From Aselliscus stoliczkanus (Eukaryota; Chordata; Mammalia; Chiroptera; Hipposideridae), in NCBI GenBank assembly GCA_033961575.1, contig CM066729.1, positions 93,747,001 through 93,811,000 of the forward strand: DNA of 64,000 bases, read 5' to 3'. The notes under the pieces were generated by a model. It saw nothing but the letters and a program-made list of their open reading frames with translations. It was not told where the DNA came from and searched no databases. The translations under genes and the position numbers were made by a program. Below, one piece after another: positions 12,651-24,524 of the stretch (position 1 is its first letter; each line of letters begins with the position of its first letter).

Positions 12651-13405
12651 GCTGTTTTTAAGATTTTTATTTTCTGTCTTTAGCTTTACAAAGTTCAATT
12701 ATGACTTTTCTTAATGTGGATTTATTTGGATTTTTTCTAATTATGATTTATTCAGCTTCTCAAATTGATTTATGCAGTACTTTTATGAGACACTTTAAAA
12801 TCTTTGTCAGATAATTTCAACATCTGATTCAATCAGTATTGGCATCAGTTGATTTTTTTCTTAACTTAAATTCTGGGTTTCCTGGGTTTTGCTATATTGG
12901 GAGATTTTTTGATACTACTTAATCTTTTTATCTTACAGCCTTTTGTTCAGATTTGGCATGTATAATACTTACTTTCTAACTTTTGTGGGCTTTAATTCCA
13001 TGATACTTAAGTTTTCTGAGCCTTTGCCAGGATAATCTGGTCTACTTCGTGTTTTTGATGGTACACACAATTCTTTTGAATCCCTGCTAATGATGTTTAC
13101 ATAACGGAACTGGTCCTAGACTTTTGCTTTTTAGGAGGCTTTTGATTACTGTTTCAATTTCCTTACTAGTGATTCATCTATTTAGGTTTTCCAGTTCTTC
13201 CTGGTTCAGTCTAAGAAGGTTATATACTTCTAAGAATTTGCTCATTTTTAAAAAATTTTATTGAAGTTTATTGGGGTTATAAATGATCAAATTTGATGGC
13301 ATATTGTCTTTTATAGCATTCCTGTATAATCCTATATATTTCTGTAGCATCTGTTAAAACTTCTCTTTCATTTCTGAATTTATTTATTTGAAAGTTTTCT
13401 CTTGT
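12650..13405 (-). repeat. Old L1 fragments (antisense)
   Basis: The phrase 'aaaatctttgtcagataatt' followed by 'tgattcaatcagtattggca' is the antisense 5' region of an old L1. 'aggaggcttttgattactgt' and 'ccagttcttcctggttcagt' (13130-13210) are antisense ORF2. A short stub near 13247-13280 resembles the antisense terminus of another L1 ('ttattgaagtttattggggt'). The pieces are too mutated to join into one element. Confidence 0.6.
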
Positions 13406-13407
13406 TT

Positions 13408-13722
13408 TACTCACATGTGGGATATAACACAAAAAACAACATACCAACAAACAAACAAACAAAACAAACTTATAGATACAGACAACAGAATGGTGGCTCC
13501 CAGAAAGAAAGGGGGTAAGGAAGGACAAAGAGGGTAAAAGGTGTCAAATACAAAGTGAGGGAAGGAGACTATACTTTGTGTGACGAGTACACAATTGAAT
13601 ATACATATGTTATAATAGAATAGAATGTGTTATAAAGTTGTACACCTGAAATTTATATAATGTTATTAACCAGTGTTATCCCAATACATTTAATAATTTA
13701 AAAATTAAAGGAGTTCTGAAAG
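13408..13722 (+). repeat. L1 3' end, plus orientation
   Basis: Sense L1 sequence: the last ORF2 codons and 3' UTR ('gaatggtggctcccagaaag', then 'ttgtacacctgaaatttata' and a terminal 'taataatttaaaaattaaag'). It abuts antisense L1 sequence at 13405, so two L1s of opposite orientation meet here. CAAA repeats occur at 13446-13470. Confidence 0.75.
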
Positions 13723-13724
13723 AA

Positions 13725-14515
13725 ACAAGAAAATAATAACAGTAGTTATCTGTATTGGAGGGATAGTGAACTAGAAGACAAAGATAAGAGAAAAATTATT
13801 CACTATATGTTATTTTTTTCTTTTGATTTTGAACTATGTTAATACATTTGTTCAAAGGTATAAATAAAATTTATTAAAAATATAAAACAAAGAAATTATT
13901 AAGGGTTAAAAGGATCTACATAACAAGTTTAGGAGAACTGTCAGCATCATCATCCATGAGACATTTTCATGTAGGGATCTGCAATTATTAAAATTTCATT
14001 TGAACATACTTTGCATGCATATTAAGTTGACTTTGCCAATGTATACAAAATGTGTCTTTATGCACATTGCATCAAATTTGGAGGATCATACAATAATGAG
14101 CATTCATTTACTCATGCTATATCTTCATTACAATAATAGGTTTATGTGTCTTCATTGATGATGACTTTCATATTTAGAAACAATGGATTAATGACTTTAA
14201 TCAAATAACTAATTAGATATTTTTTTTTGCCTGAGGGGGGGAAAAAGTTTACACTTTAACTAGTTATGAAATGCAAACAAATTTGATAAATTATACCAAA
14301 TTCTTCCAAGATAAGACATCAGAACTTTGAGTGGTTACTCAATACATTTTTTCACATATTATCAGACAATATTAAACAGTGTGAATAAATTAGAATAGAA
14401 AAGTAATTTTAAATTTTGAAATAAAGAAAACAGCACTCTTCCTAATAATAGAAAATAAATCTTTCCTGTTAATTATCATGACCATATAGCATAGCAAAGA
14501 GAGGTAAATTATAGG
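13725..14515. other. Unassigned AT-rich DNA
   Basis: No gene or named repeat is supported. A short G-run (14237-14243) and T-run are the only compositional features. Confidence 0.5.
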
Positions 14516-14519
14516 GAAA

Positions 14520-16030
14520 TTTTTCTCATAGACACAAAAATCCTAAATAAAATCCAGCAGTCATTAAACAGTTAATATATCACAATGACTTTTTTTAGTG
14601 CTGCAGAAACGTAAGGGTGTTTAATGTTTGCAAATCAGGCAATGCAATTTACCACATTAACAAAAGAAAAAAGAAAAAAATCATTTCAAAAGAAGCTATG
14701 TAAAGCTTTTAATAAAATTAAATATGATTAATAAAACTTAATCAACTATGAGTATTAGAAACTTTCTTAACCTGACAAAGAATATGTACACAAACTTCCT
14801 TACAAATCATTTCTAAAAGGAGATATTGAAAACTTTTTTCTTAAGATTACAATGAGACAGGAATGTTCACTCTAGTTGCTGTTTTTCAGCAGTGTACTAG
14901 AGGATAAACCTATGTCATAAAGAAGAAAAAAGCAATAAAATATGTAAAGATTAAAAAAGAAGAAATGTTTGCAGGTGACACAATTATATAATAAAAAATT
15001 GGAAAGAAATTTATAGATGCATTTACAAGTAGGCGGTGAATTCTTCAATGAGAGGTCAATATACAAAACAAACAATAATTTCAATATCTACAAACAAAGG
15101 ATTAGAAAATAAAACACTTCAAAAAGCCTCCATTTACATTAGCATTTCATATTATATACTTAAGAACAATTACAATGAAATATTTATCTCTAGATCCACT
15201 CCTAACAATAAAAGTTTATGTAATATTACTGAAAATATGATAAAATACTTAAATAGATGGAGGAATATGCTATTTATATAAGTTATTAAGACTCTTGTGG
15301 AGATGGCAACTCTCCCCAAATTGATATAGAACCAAATTAATAATAATATAATTTCCAGTTGTTTTTTTTGGGAGGTGGGTCAGTTTTCTAACTGAAATAT
15401 ATATTGAAATGTAAAGGTACAAGAGGAGTGAAGGACATCTTTGAGGAAATGAGTAAATTGAAGTCTTACATTATAAAATATAAAGAATACTATAGACTGG
15501 TATTAGCACAAGAATACACAAATTGGCCAACAAAATGGAGTAGAAAGTTTAGAAATGTACCTGCATCTGTATTTTGATATGCTTTCCACCACAGTGCCTT
15601 GAGGAAATGAAGGTGCTTTTAATAAATAGTACTTAATAATTTGCAAAATAATATAAAAATAAAATTAAACTCTTAACCCTTACAGCATACATCAAAATCA
15701 AGACTGGAAATATGAGAGTTAAATGTGAAAGACAAAACCAACAACTACAAAAAAAACTTTTAGGAAATGAGACTATATGACTTGGATAGAAAATAATATC
15801 TTCAAAATAGAAGAAAAACACTAAACAAAAATGAAAAGGTTTGACATAAAGACTTCATTAAAATTAAGATGTTTAGTTTCTCAGAAACATAAATAAACAT
15901 GGATTTGGAAGAAGACATTTATCATATCTGTATTTGAGAAGGAAACTGCATTTAGAATATATAAAGAACTCCTATGATCCATTAAGGAAAAAGTAAAAAA
16001 ACCTCAATATACAAATAAGCAAAACATTTG
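14520..16030 (+). repeat. Old L1 ORF2 body, sense orientation
   Basis: Sense ORF2 sequence in the expected order: 'aaatcctaaataaaatccag', 'aaccttgac'-type RT text, 'gcaggtgacacaattatata' (around the RT active-site region), 'gagatggcaactctccccaa' and 'actcctatgatccattaagg'. The reading frame is broken many times. The copy belongs to an old L1M-type group and is probably the upstream part of the 3' end at 16285-16632. Confidence 0.75.
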
Positions 16031-16284
16031 CATGGGACACACACACCCACACAGACCACATACACACACACCTATGTGCAAATTTAGCTAATTTTGTCCT
16101 CAAAAGTTTAAAACACGAAAAATAAACTCCACAAAGCTTAACATTCTAAAATGCAAAGACTAGTGTGTTTTTGATTTAAACTATTTATACATTAATGTTT
16201 AACATAAACTTTTGCTAGCAAAAATAATCTTTAGAGATTTAATTCGGACTTCAATCTTGACTTCCAGATCCTTTATCCAATTTA

Positions 16285-16632
16285 TATTTAATGATCTCAC
16301 TTATACGTGAGATCTAAAATCTAAATGATAATCTAAGAAATAAGAACAATCTAAATAATCTAAAAAAATTACTCATAGAGCCAGAAACTAGAATGCTTGT
16401 TGCCAAGGACTGGTGGGGGTGGGGGTAATGGGGAGATGTTGGTCAAGTGTATACACTTTCAGTTAGAACATGAGTAAGTTTTATGGATCTACTGGACAGC
16501 ACAGTGTTTATAGTTAATATTGTACTGAATACCTGAAATTTGCTTAGAGAGTAGATCTTATTTTCATAAGTGTTCTCACCGTAGGTTCATGGACACAAAA
16601 TTTTTCCTATGCTCTTATTGAAAAAACAAACA
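16285..16632 (+). repeat. Old L1 3' end, sense orientation
   Basis: Landmarks are 'gatctcacttatacgtgaga', 'ctagaatgcttgttgccaag' with the G-rich run 'ggtgggggtgggggtaatgg', then 'gaaatttgcttagagagtag' and an A-rich terminus at about 16620. This is the 3' UTR of an L1M-type element on the same strand as the ORF2 body just upstream. Confidence 0.75.
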
Positions 16633-16639
16633 AACAAAT

Positions 16640-19165
16640 GCATAGCCTAGAAATTAAAGTGTTTTGGTAATATTATGAAAGAAATTCAAATAGTATGATA
16701 TGACTGTACTTTCAAGTATTTAAATTTTTACAGTGAAAACTGGATCATAGATGTCTCAAACGTTAATTATTTTTATCATCTAAACATGCTGGTCTTAAAA
16801 GAAATATTTAAAAACATTACTAAATGAAGAGGTATAATCTAATGTAAATCTCGAAATCATCCCTGACATTCTAAATACATGAAAGTTTACCACATAATCC
16901 AGGGCTTTTGGTTGATTTTTTAATTATTCCTGAGATTGATTTCCTATGTTTTGTTTACTATAAATGACATTTTATAGCATTCTGGAGGGAAAAATATGTT
17001 GAGAAGATTTAAAAGTTTTGTGTGGGTGACTTTGGTCAAATCTTCCCATGAGTAATTTATCACCTGGGTATGGTGTTGTTCTAATCACCAAGAGTTAAGA
17101 GCCCTTAGAACATGCTTTCTTCCATGAAACAAACAAAGAAACAAACAAAAAACAAAACCAGAACCAGAATACTTGCAAAGACTTATAAAAACCTTCTAGT
17201 TTCTATTTTCTATGGGGTGAAAACAGTGTTTTCCTTACAATAATTAAGATAATGTTAAAATTCACTATAAAGAATTCAGTGCTACTAACCAGAAGAACAA
17301 CTGAAATAAAAGAAAAAAAATCAGAACTGTTAGAAGATTATTAACTATTTTAAAAATTCAGAGTTGCCGTTGACTTTTTCAACCACTTGTTGAGTGTTTA
17401 TGGTTCTCAAGCTTGAGCATGTATTAGTAGCAACTGGAAAACTTGTCAAATCACAGGTTGTTGGGTTCCACACCCACATTTTCATATCATTAAGTATGTG
17501 AAGATGGGGAAGGAGAAGGGTTGTGGGCAGTGGTAAGGAAGTAAGACAATTTGCTATTCTAAAATATTCTCAGATAATACTGATTCAATTCATCTGGAGA
17601 TTACATTTCGAGAACCATTGACCTTATTAGATCCTGAACGTGTTTTGGTTTGTAGTCCCTTCTAAAGCAAATCAATCAACTCAGTTTCAGGAAATGAAGA
17701 AAGAATACTACATCTGCAGAAGAAGAAAACAACCAACATAACTCACTTAATTCTTTTAATATTCAATTCTTCTGTGTATCCAGAAATCATTCCATTCACT
17801 TATTTTTAAAACTATCATTGTCCATTTAAATCACAGATACACAATAGACACACACACACACACACACACTTTTCAGAACAGTATAAAATAAATTATCTAA
17901 GATAAAAGTAAAATAAACAGCTTATCGTCAGAGAACCATAAAGGGAGCAAAATGTCCCAAGCTTATCGTTTCTTCACTTCTCTGACTGATTAATTGATTA
18001 TACCTTTGAAATATTGCATATCTGAAAGACATCTATTTTCATCCCCCATGATGATTGAGAATATTATTTTGACAGCATACAAAGAAGAAATATTGTAAAA
18101 AGTGTTCAAAGTTTCATTAGAAATTCATATCTGGATATTTAGTGCTCATTATGTTTACATATTTTTTAAGCTTATCATTTTCTTTGAAAGATTGAGGGCG
18201 TGTCCACATTATGAATTCTTGTGCTTTTCTGAAAGAGCAGACAATTAAGAATTTAATAGTAGTTTAAAAATAATGGCTCATTTTAGTGCATACAATTTTA
18301 CATGTAATTTGTTGATTAAAGAGTCATGAAGACATCCATTATTAGGAAGCCCAGGCTAAAAACCACATGTTTTCAGCATGTGAAATAAACGTGTCCAGGT
18401 ATGTCTGGGCAACAAACCAAAAACAACATGGCAGATAATGATAGATGAGGGTAAATTAGAGAAATATGGCTGTCCTCCAAATACTCAAAGTGTAATCCAA
18501 ATGTAATTTTTGACTAGGGGCACCAAGAATTATCACTCATATTTTGCTTCTACTAATCTTTTTTTTTCCTCATCTGAGAACTTCTTTCTTCCAAGTCTGA
18601 AGATACTTTGTACCAAATAAAAAATATCTCACTAATAAATGTTCATTGATTCATCAAGATCCTCAATGATTCATATCTCCAAGACAAAGGCTACATATAT
18701 TTACCTCACAAAAAGTCTCTTTACTTGACTAAAGTTACCATTTTACATTTTTTACATGAATGGGTGAAAAGATCCATATTTATTATATACCATCCATAAC
18801 ATCATGAAATCTGCAGAAGCGTGTCTGCAGATTTCAGAACATTTTAGGGTTATTTTCAGTTATTTAGCATTTTTATCAAGTACTGCTGAGTTCTGTTTCT
18901 TCTTAGAAAACTCATCAAATCTGATTAAATCTCATCCTTGCCCCATTTATTTTTATCAACATGAAATATTGACAAATCCAGGTTGGACTTGAAAGGGATG
19001 AAACACATCTATGACATTCTCTTCTATGATATATTGACAAATCTTTCTATGTTATGTCTTTCCTGTCCCGGAAAACAAGAATATTTGAGAGAAAAGAATA
19101 TTAACAACTGAGCTTTGAGAAAAATATTCTTATAAATTCAAACAACTAAAGATTTATTTCTATAC
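16640..19165. other. AT-rich non-coding DNA, 2.5 kb
   Basis: No gene or well-supported repeat apart from a (CA)n tract at 17849-17869 and CAAA runs near 17120-17150. Confidence 0.6.
17849..17869. repeat. (CA)n microsatellite
   Basis: About ten uninterrupted AC units. Confidence 0.9.
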
Positions 19166-19181
19166 CTCTAAGGATTTATTC

Positions 19182-19288
19182 TTTTTTTTTTTTTTGAGGG
19201 CAGTGTCACTGGCCCTCATATGTGGGACCCAAACCAGGGCCACTGGCTTCCCAAGCCAGCGCTTAACCACCACACCACTCAGCCAGCC
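19182..19288 (-). mobile_element. Short SINE-1 (tRNA-Ser-like head)
   Basis: The reverse complement reads a GGCTGGCTGAGTGG box A region, a GGTTTGGGTCCC box B region and the terminal motif GAGGGCCAGTGACACTGCCC, followed by an A-run. The body is about 95 bp. This is the short form of the family whose 450-bp form occurs at 36264, 45757 and 60978. It lies in unique DNA, and the flanking duplication is not clear. Confidence 0.85.
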
Positions 19289-19289
19289 A

Positions 19290-19866
19290 TTACAGAATTT
19301 TTTAACAATGTAAATATTTCTAAAATCAAATAACAACAAAATGTATATTTTATAATTTTCCTTATGTTCATAAGATGTAGAAATACGAAACATAGCCACA
19401 TGGCTGTAATTGAATGTATGTGGGATGTAGAACAATATTGTGAAGTGTTAAGAAGAGTAAAAAAACAAAGGAAAATAAAATAAATTTCTCAGAAACCTCT
19501 TACCATAAATGGAATCATTTACATGAAGCTGTATATTTTTATGTATGTGCATTTGTGTGCATATAAGTAAATTAAGAAGATAGTGTTAGATCACTATAAC
19601 TCTAGACATATAAGTGTATAAATTATTTATCAAAAGAAGAGAAATAAAGTTGAAGGTTATCTGTATGATATTTTTGTCTTTTAGGAAAAAAGCTATCAAA
19701 GAGAGCTTTCAATTTGTTTATCATAGTTGCACTAAAGAGGATGTGTTATGAAAGTGTGAAGGAAATATTAGAAAATTATTTTTAAAATCTTACTATTTTA
19801 ATTAACTTCAGAAAGGTCATTATTTATAATTTTCAACCAACTACCTCAATGCACATACTAATTACA
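19290..19866. other. Unassigned AT-rich DNA
   Basis: Nothing recognisable between the SINE and the mariner that starts at 19869. Confidence 0.5.
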
Positions 19867-20186
19867 TATAGGGTTGTTGGAATAATCAAGACGTATTTTT
19901 TCTGTTTTTCAAAGGTCATTTATTTATATAAAGAACAAAGATCAATCAATGATATATTGCCCAGTTTGTTCTATACCTTTTGCCATCTTTCAGTGAGATT
20001 CATAATTCCTCATTCATAGAAGAACCTGTCTTCTTTGGTGAAAAACTGAACAAGGTGCTCATTTGCAGCCTCATCTGAATTGAATGTTATACCATGCAAG
20101 GAGTTTTGAAGAGATCGAAACAAGTGGAAGTCTGATGGCGCAAGATCAGGTGAGTATGGCGGGTGTGGCAATGCGTCCCATACAAG

Positions 20187-20188
<2 letters not shown>

Positions 20189-20248
<60 letters not shown>
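20189..20248. repeat. (TA)n microsatellite at an L1 tail
   Basis: About 29 TA units directly at the 3' terminus of the minus-strand L1, replacing the expected A-tail. It probably grew from an AT-rich tail after insertion. Confidence 0.95.
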
Positions 20249-20250
<2 letters not shown>

Positions 20251-22157
20251 ATTAGTTTCAGGTGTACAAAACAATGCAATAGTTATGCTATTCACCCCTC
20301 ACAAAGTGACAGCCCATCTCCCCCAATCCATTGCCCCACCCCCGATATCATACCTATCTATTAAAATTCCATTGACTCCACTCCCCACACTATACACTAC
20401 ATCCTGTGACTATATATATATATAATTATTGTTGACATATAATATTATTAAATGGCAGCTTCAGATATGCAGTGCAGTGGTCAGGTTTCTACACCATCCA
20501 TGAAGTGGTCTCCCTAACAAGACATGAGTCCGTCTGGCCCTCTAAAAAGCATTTACAACATTATTGATTATATTCCCCAAACTGTCTTTCCTATCCCTGT
20601 GGCAATATTGAAGTTACCAATTTATGTTGTCTTGTCCCTTCCCCTCTTCACTCATCCCTGCCCCCTCCCATCTAGCAATCATCAGTTTTTCCTCTATGTC
20701 TCTGAGATTATTTCTGTTTACATTGCTTGTTTATTCAGTTCTTTAGATTCCACATATAAGTGAAATCGCTAGGTATTAGTCTTTCTCTGACTGACTTATT
20801 TCACTTAGCATAAAGTTCTTTAAGTCCATCCATATCATTGCAAATGGTATGATTTCATTCTTCTTTATTGCTGAGTAATACTCCCTTGTATAAACATACC
20901 ACAGTTTCTTAATCCAGCCATCTACAGATGGGCATTTTGATTGTTTCCAGGTCTTGGCTATTGTAAATAGCACTACAATGAACATAGGGGTGCATATATT
21001 TTTTTTCGAATTAGGGTCTTGGGTTTCTCTGCAGAAATACCTAAGAGTGGAATTGCTGGGTCATAAGGTAGTTCCATTTCCAGCTTTTTGAGATACCTCC
21101 ATACTGATTTCCATAGTGGCTGCACCAACCTGCAATCTCACAAACAGTACACCAGGGTTCCCTTTTCCTTACAACCTCACCAGCACTTGTTTGTTGATTT
21201 ATTGGTGATAGTCATTCTGACCAGAGTGAGATGGTATCTCATTGTGGTTTTTATTTGCATTTCTCTAATTGTAAGTGAGGTTGAATATTTTTTCATATGC
21301 CTGTTGGCCATCTGTATGTTCTCTTTAGAGAAATTTCTCTTCATATTGTCTGCCCATTTTTTAATTGTGTTGTTTGTTTTTTTGGTGTTGAATTTAGTAT
21401 TTCATGAATTTTGGATATTAACCCTTTATCAGATATATTAACTGACAAATATCTTCTCCCATTCAGTAGGCTGCCTTTTTGTTTTATTGATGGTTTCCTT
21501 TGCTGTGAAAAAACTTTTAAGTTTGATATAACCCCATATGTTCAGTTTTTCTTTTACTCCCCTTGCCCATGGGGATATATTAGTAAAAATATTGTGTAGG
21601 GTAATGTCTACAAATTTACTCTCTATGTTTTCGTCTAGGAGTTCTATGGTTTCAACTCTTGTATTTAAGTCTTTAACCCATTTTGAAATTGTTCTTGTAT
21701 ATGGTGTAAGGAGGTGGTCCAATTTCATTTTTTTGCATGTGTCTGTCCAATTTTCTCAGCACCGTTTATTGAATAGACTATGTTTACTCCAATGTAAATT
21801 CTTGCTTCTGTTGTGATAGATTAATTGACCGTATATAAATGGATTTATTTCTGGGCTCTCTATTCTGTTCCATTGATCTATGGGCCTGTTTTTATGCCAG
21901 TACCATGTTGTTTTGATTACTGTAGCCTTCTAATATGATTTGATGTTGGTAGCATGATACCCCCAACTTTGTTTTATTTCTCAGGATTGCTGTGGCTATT
22001 TGGGGTCTTTTATGGTTCCATATAAAAATTTTAGGATTGTATTTTCTGTATCTGTGAAATATACCCTTGGTAGTTTGATAGGAATTGCATTGAATCTATA
22101 TATTGCTTTAGGCAATATGGACATTTTAACTATATTAATTCTTCCTATCCATGAAAG
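20249..22157 (-). mobile_element. 5'-truncated L1 inserted in the mariner
   Basis: About 1.9 kb of antisense L1. The 3' UTR is at 20249-20760, including 'taattagtttcaggtgtaca' and the pyrimidine-rich block 'cccttcccctcttcactcat'. The ORF2 C-terminus is at 20776-20985 in an open stretch with 'KCPSVDGWIKKLWYVYTREY'-type text and ending SEISQSEKD. More ORF2 runs up to 22157, where it is truncated. Relatively long open segments (96 codons at 21438-21728) mark it as younger than neighbouring L1s. A short shared agct at both joins is the only visible trace of a target duplication. Confidence 0.85.
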
Positions 22158-22714
22158 CTCCAATAATTTCTGACAGCTGATCCGCTTGTGTGTGGTCTTA
22201 CGTTGTAGCGATGTAACATAACTCCTTTACAATTAACAAGCTCTGGACGTTTCTGGATGATGGATTCATTCAAACTCTCCAATTGCTGACATACACATTC
22301 AAATAGATTGTTTGGTTCCTTGGTAGGAGCTCCAAAACATAACACCTTTAAAACCCTACCACACTGAGAGCATAACCTTCCTCTGATGAATGTCTGCTTT
22401 TGATGTCGTTTGAGGTGAATCATCACGTCCAGACCAAGATAGTTTGTGCACTACATTGTTGTAAACAATCCACTTCACATCAGCAGTTATCAGTCACTTC
22501 AAAAAAGGATTGTTTTCCTCACAATTAATGAGCATATTGCAGATGTTTATGTGTGCTATCAAATGAACTTCTTTGAGTTCATAAGGAACCCAAATATCGA
22601 GCTTGCTTATGTATCCCAGCTTGGCTGTGAAAGCTTGAATGATGGATGTTCAACGTTTCTGCAATCTCTCGTGTCATGTAACGTGGATTTGACTCGATCA
22701 ATGCCTGTATTTTT

Positions 22715-22833
22715 TTATGTTTTATTTTATTTCTTTTGAGGGCAGTGTCACTGGCCCTCATATGTGGGACCGAACCGGGGCCGCTGGCTTCCTAAGCCAG
22801 CACTTAACCACCGCACCACTCGGCCAGCCCCAC
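22715..22833 (-). mobile_element. Short SINE-1 inserted in the mariner
   Basis: Minus-strand SINE with head GGCTGGCCGAGTGGTGCGG, box B GGTTCGGTCCC and terminal GAGGGCCAGTGACACTGCCC, then an A-rich tail. The target duplication is visible: aatgcctgtatttt at 22700-22713 and aatgcctttatttt at 22834-22847. Confidence 0.9.
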
Positions 22834-23639
22834 AATGCCTTTATTTTGTCATTATCAACCTCAGTGGGCCTCCCTGACTGAGGAGCATCACTGAGATCAA
22901 AATCACCAGTACAGAATTTTGTGAACCATCGTTTTCACTGATGTCCTTGTAGAGTATTGTCCACCATAAACTTCATGGAAGTTTTTACAAGCTTGATGTG
23001 TGTTCTTCCCTTTATGGAAGTAAAACAGTAAAATATGGCGAAAATGCACGGTTTGGTCTTCCATCTTCAACTTGTTGTAAAATCTCCAAAACTCAACCAA
23101 ATCACTCAATTTTTTTTAGAATGAAGCTAGAAATGTCAGCTGTCAAATGACAGCAATAACATACATGTGAATGATTCTAGTAATTCCAAAAATGAACTAG
23201 CACCATCTCTTGCAAAAATGCTGCATGACTTTTCTGAAAACCCAATATATCTTATTTAGTGATATTTAATTGCTGGTGTTTTCATTAATTTAGGCATTGA
23301 ATCATAGAAAAAGTCTAATAGCTAAGGTACCAGAACTTTAGGAACTCAGTTTAGTGAACACAATGATTTGTAAAAAAAATGAAAACTACATAACTGTTTT
23401 ATACTAGAAATTAAAGAGAAAAAATGTCTTACTATCCAGGTAATACAGGCACTGGCTTATCAACTGGGTGGTGTTTGATCAGAATCCTGAAAAATGTGTG
23501 CAAGTTCAATCATTATGGAGCAATTGGGTATGTTAGGGTGGAAGTTTAAGCTACTCAAGGAAGTTTGAGAATGATTTGAGAACAATTTAAAATATAACAA
23601 AGTCTCAATTATCAAAAGTGTTGTATAAATTACTAATGA

Positions 23640-23835
23640 TATTGAAAATAGTTACCATTTACTGAGCGTTAAATATCAGTCATGGGGCTAAGTAACTTAT
23701 ATCAATTGTTAGTTAATTTTGTACTTGGAATGACATTAAAACATTGGTAAATTTATCTTCATTTTACAGATGATGAAAGGGGACCTTAACACCTTAATTA
23801 TGAATTTTACTTCTAGGTCATGTGAGAAAAACATT
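23640..23835 (+). repeat. MIR SINE
   Basis: Core phrases are in the expected order: 'ttactgagcgttaaatatca', 'ggggctaagtaacttatatc', then 'ttcattttacagatgatgaa' and 'ctaggtcatgtgagaaaaac'. Old and diverged. Confidence 0.7.
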
Positions 23836-24520
23836 GAGGAAACCACTATTAAATAAATAGTGACATGGTGATGGCTTCAGAATGCTAAGGTGAAACTATT
23901 GTAACAGTCCAAGGAGGAAGTACTAAAAGCATAAATTAAAACAGTACCACTAGAAAATAGAGATAGTGGACAATATTTAATGATATTTGGGATACTTAAC
24001 TGACAAGATTTGCTAATCTGCTGGATGTTAGAAATCAGTAGAAAAATAGTCACATTTGACTTTGTAGTTAGGTGCCTGATGAATAAAAGTGTTATTAACT
24101 AAATCATGAAAGCAGTAAAAAAAAAGTGTCATCTCATTTTCCTGGGGAGATCATAAATCCAGATTTAAACTTAATTAAGTTGAGGTGTCTGTGAGATATT
24201 CAATTGAAATATATCCAGGAAAAATTGAAACTGTATTTCTGGCTCAGTACACAGATGTGGCAGGACCCGAGGGCCATCAATTTCTAGATAAAAATTGAGA
24301 TCATGCATGTGGATATTATTTCCTTGATTAACAGTGAATTCAGATTGAGTCAGTCACACTGCACTGGTGTGATAATCCCCAATTATAGATCAATCTCAAA
24401 CAGGAGAATCAGAGTAGGAAGCATAGTCGGAGACGCCAGGTTGTCCTTTTCTCTGTTTAAATGCAAGTTGGTCATCTGCCTTTATCTTTTCTTTTCTGGG
24501 TGATATAATGCCTTATAGAT
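23836..24520. other. Unassigned non-coding DNA
   Basis: No gene or named repeat recognised. The 66-codon open frame at 24303-24503 has no family resemblance. Confidence 0.5.
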
Positions 24521-24524
24521 AGCT

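Larger units (their letters stand above)
20010..23064 (-). pseudogene. Mariner transposase remnant (group B)
   Basis: Minus-strand coding starts near 23064 (MEDQTVHFRH...), giving the N-terminal helix-turn-helix with 'KGKNTHQACKNFHEVYGG'. The linker part with 'TREIAETLNIHHSS' sits near 22640. The catalytic domain shows the first Asp in TADVKW (about 22465). Where mariners have HxDNxRPH this copy reads [10 protein letters not shown] (about 22205), so the second catalytic Asp is replaced by Tyr. After the L1 interruption comes HPPYSPDLAPSDFHLFRSLQ (about 20150), which keeps the third Asp of the DD34D triad and the mariner signature. Frameshifts and stops occur throughout, for example between the first and second Asp. 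The protein is dead for three reasons: lost Asp, frameshifts and two insertions. Confidence 0.85.
19869..23245 (-). mobile_element. Mariner DNA transposon, group B, full span, split by L1 and SINE
   Basis: TA dinucleotides flank the span (19867-19868 and 23246-23247). The 5' terminus on the minus strand is TTGGGTTTTCAGAAAAGTCA and the other end is TAGGGTTGTTGGAATAATCA, a decayed pair of terminal repeats. Removing the internal L1 with its (TA)n tract (about 20189-22157) and the SINE (about 22715-22833) leaves about 1.3 kb, the normal length of a mariner. Sequence on each side of both insertions resumes at adjoining transposase codons, so the order of events is mariner first, then L1 and SINE. 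It is unrelated in its termini to group A. Confidence 0.85.

Noticed and set aside
22900..23109. Mariner transposase N-terminus as a possible domesticated gene
   Set aside because: Frameshifts, loss of a catalytic Asp and two large insertions; no fused host domain.
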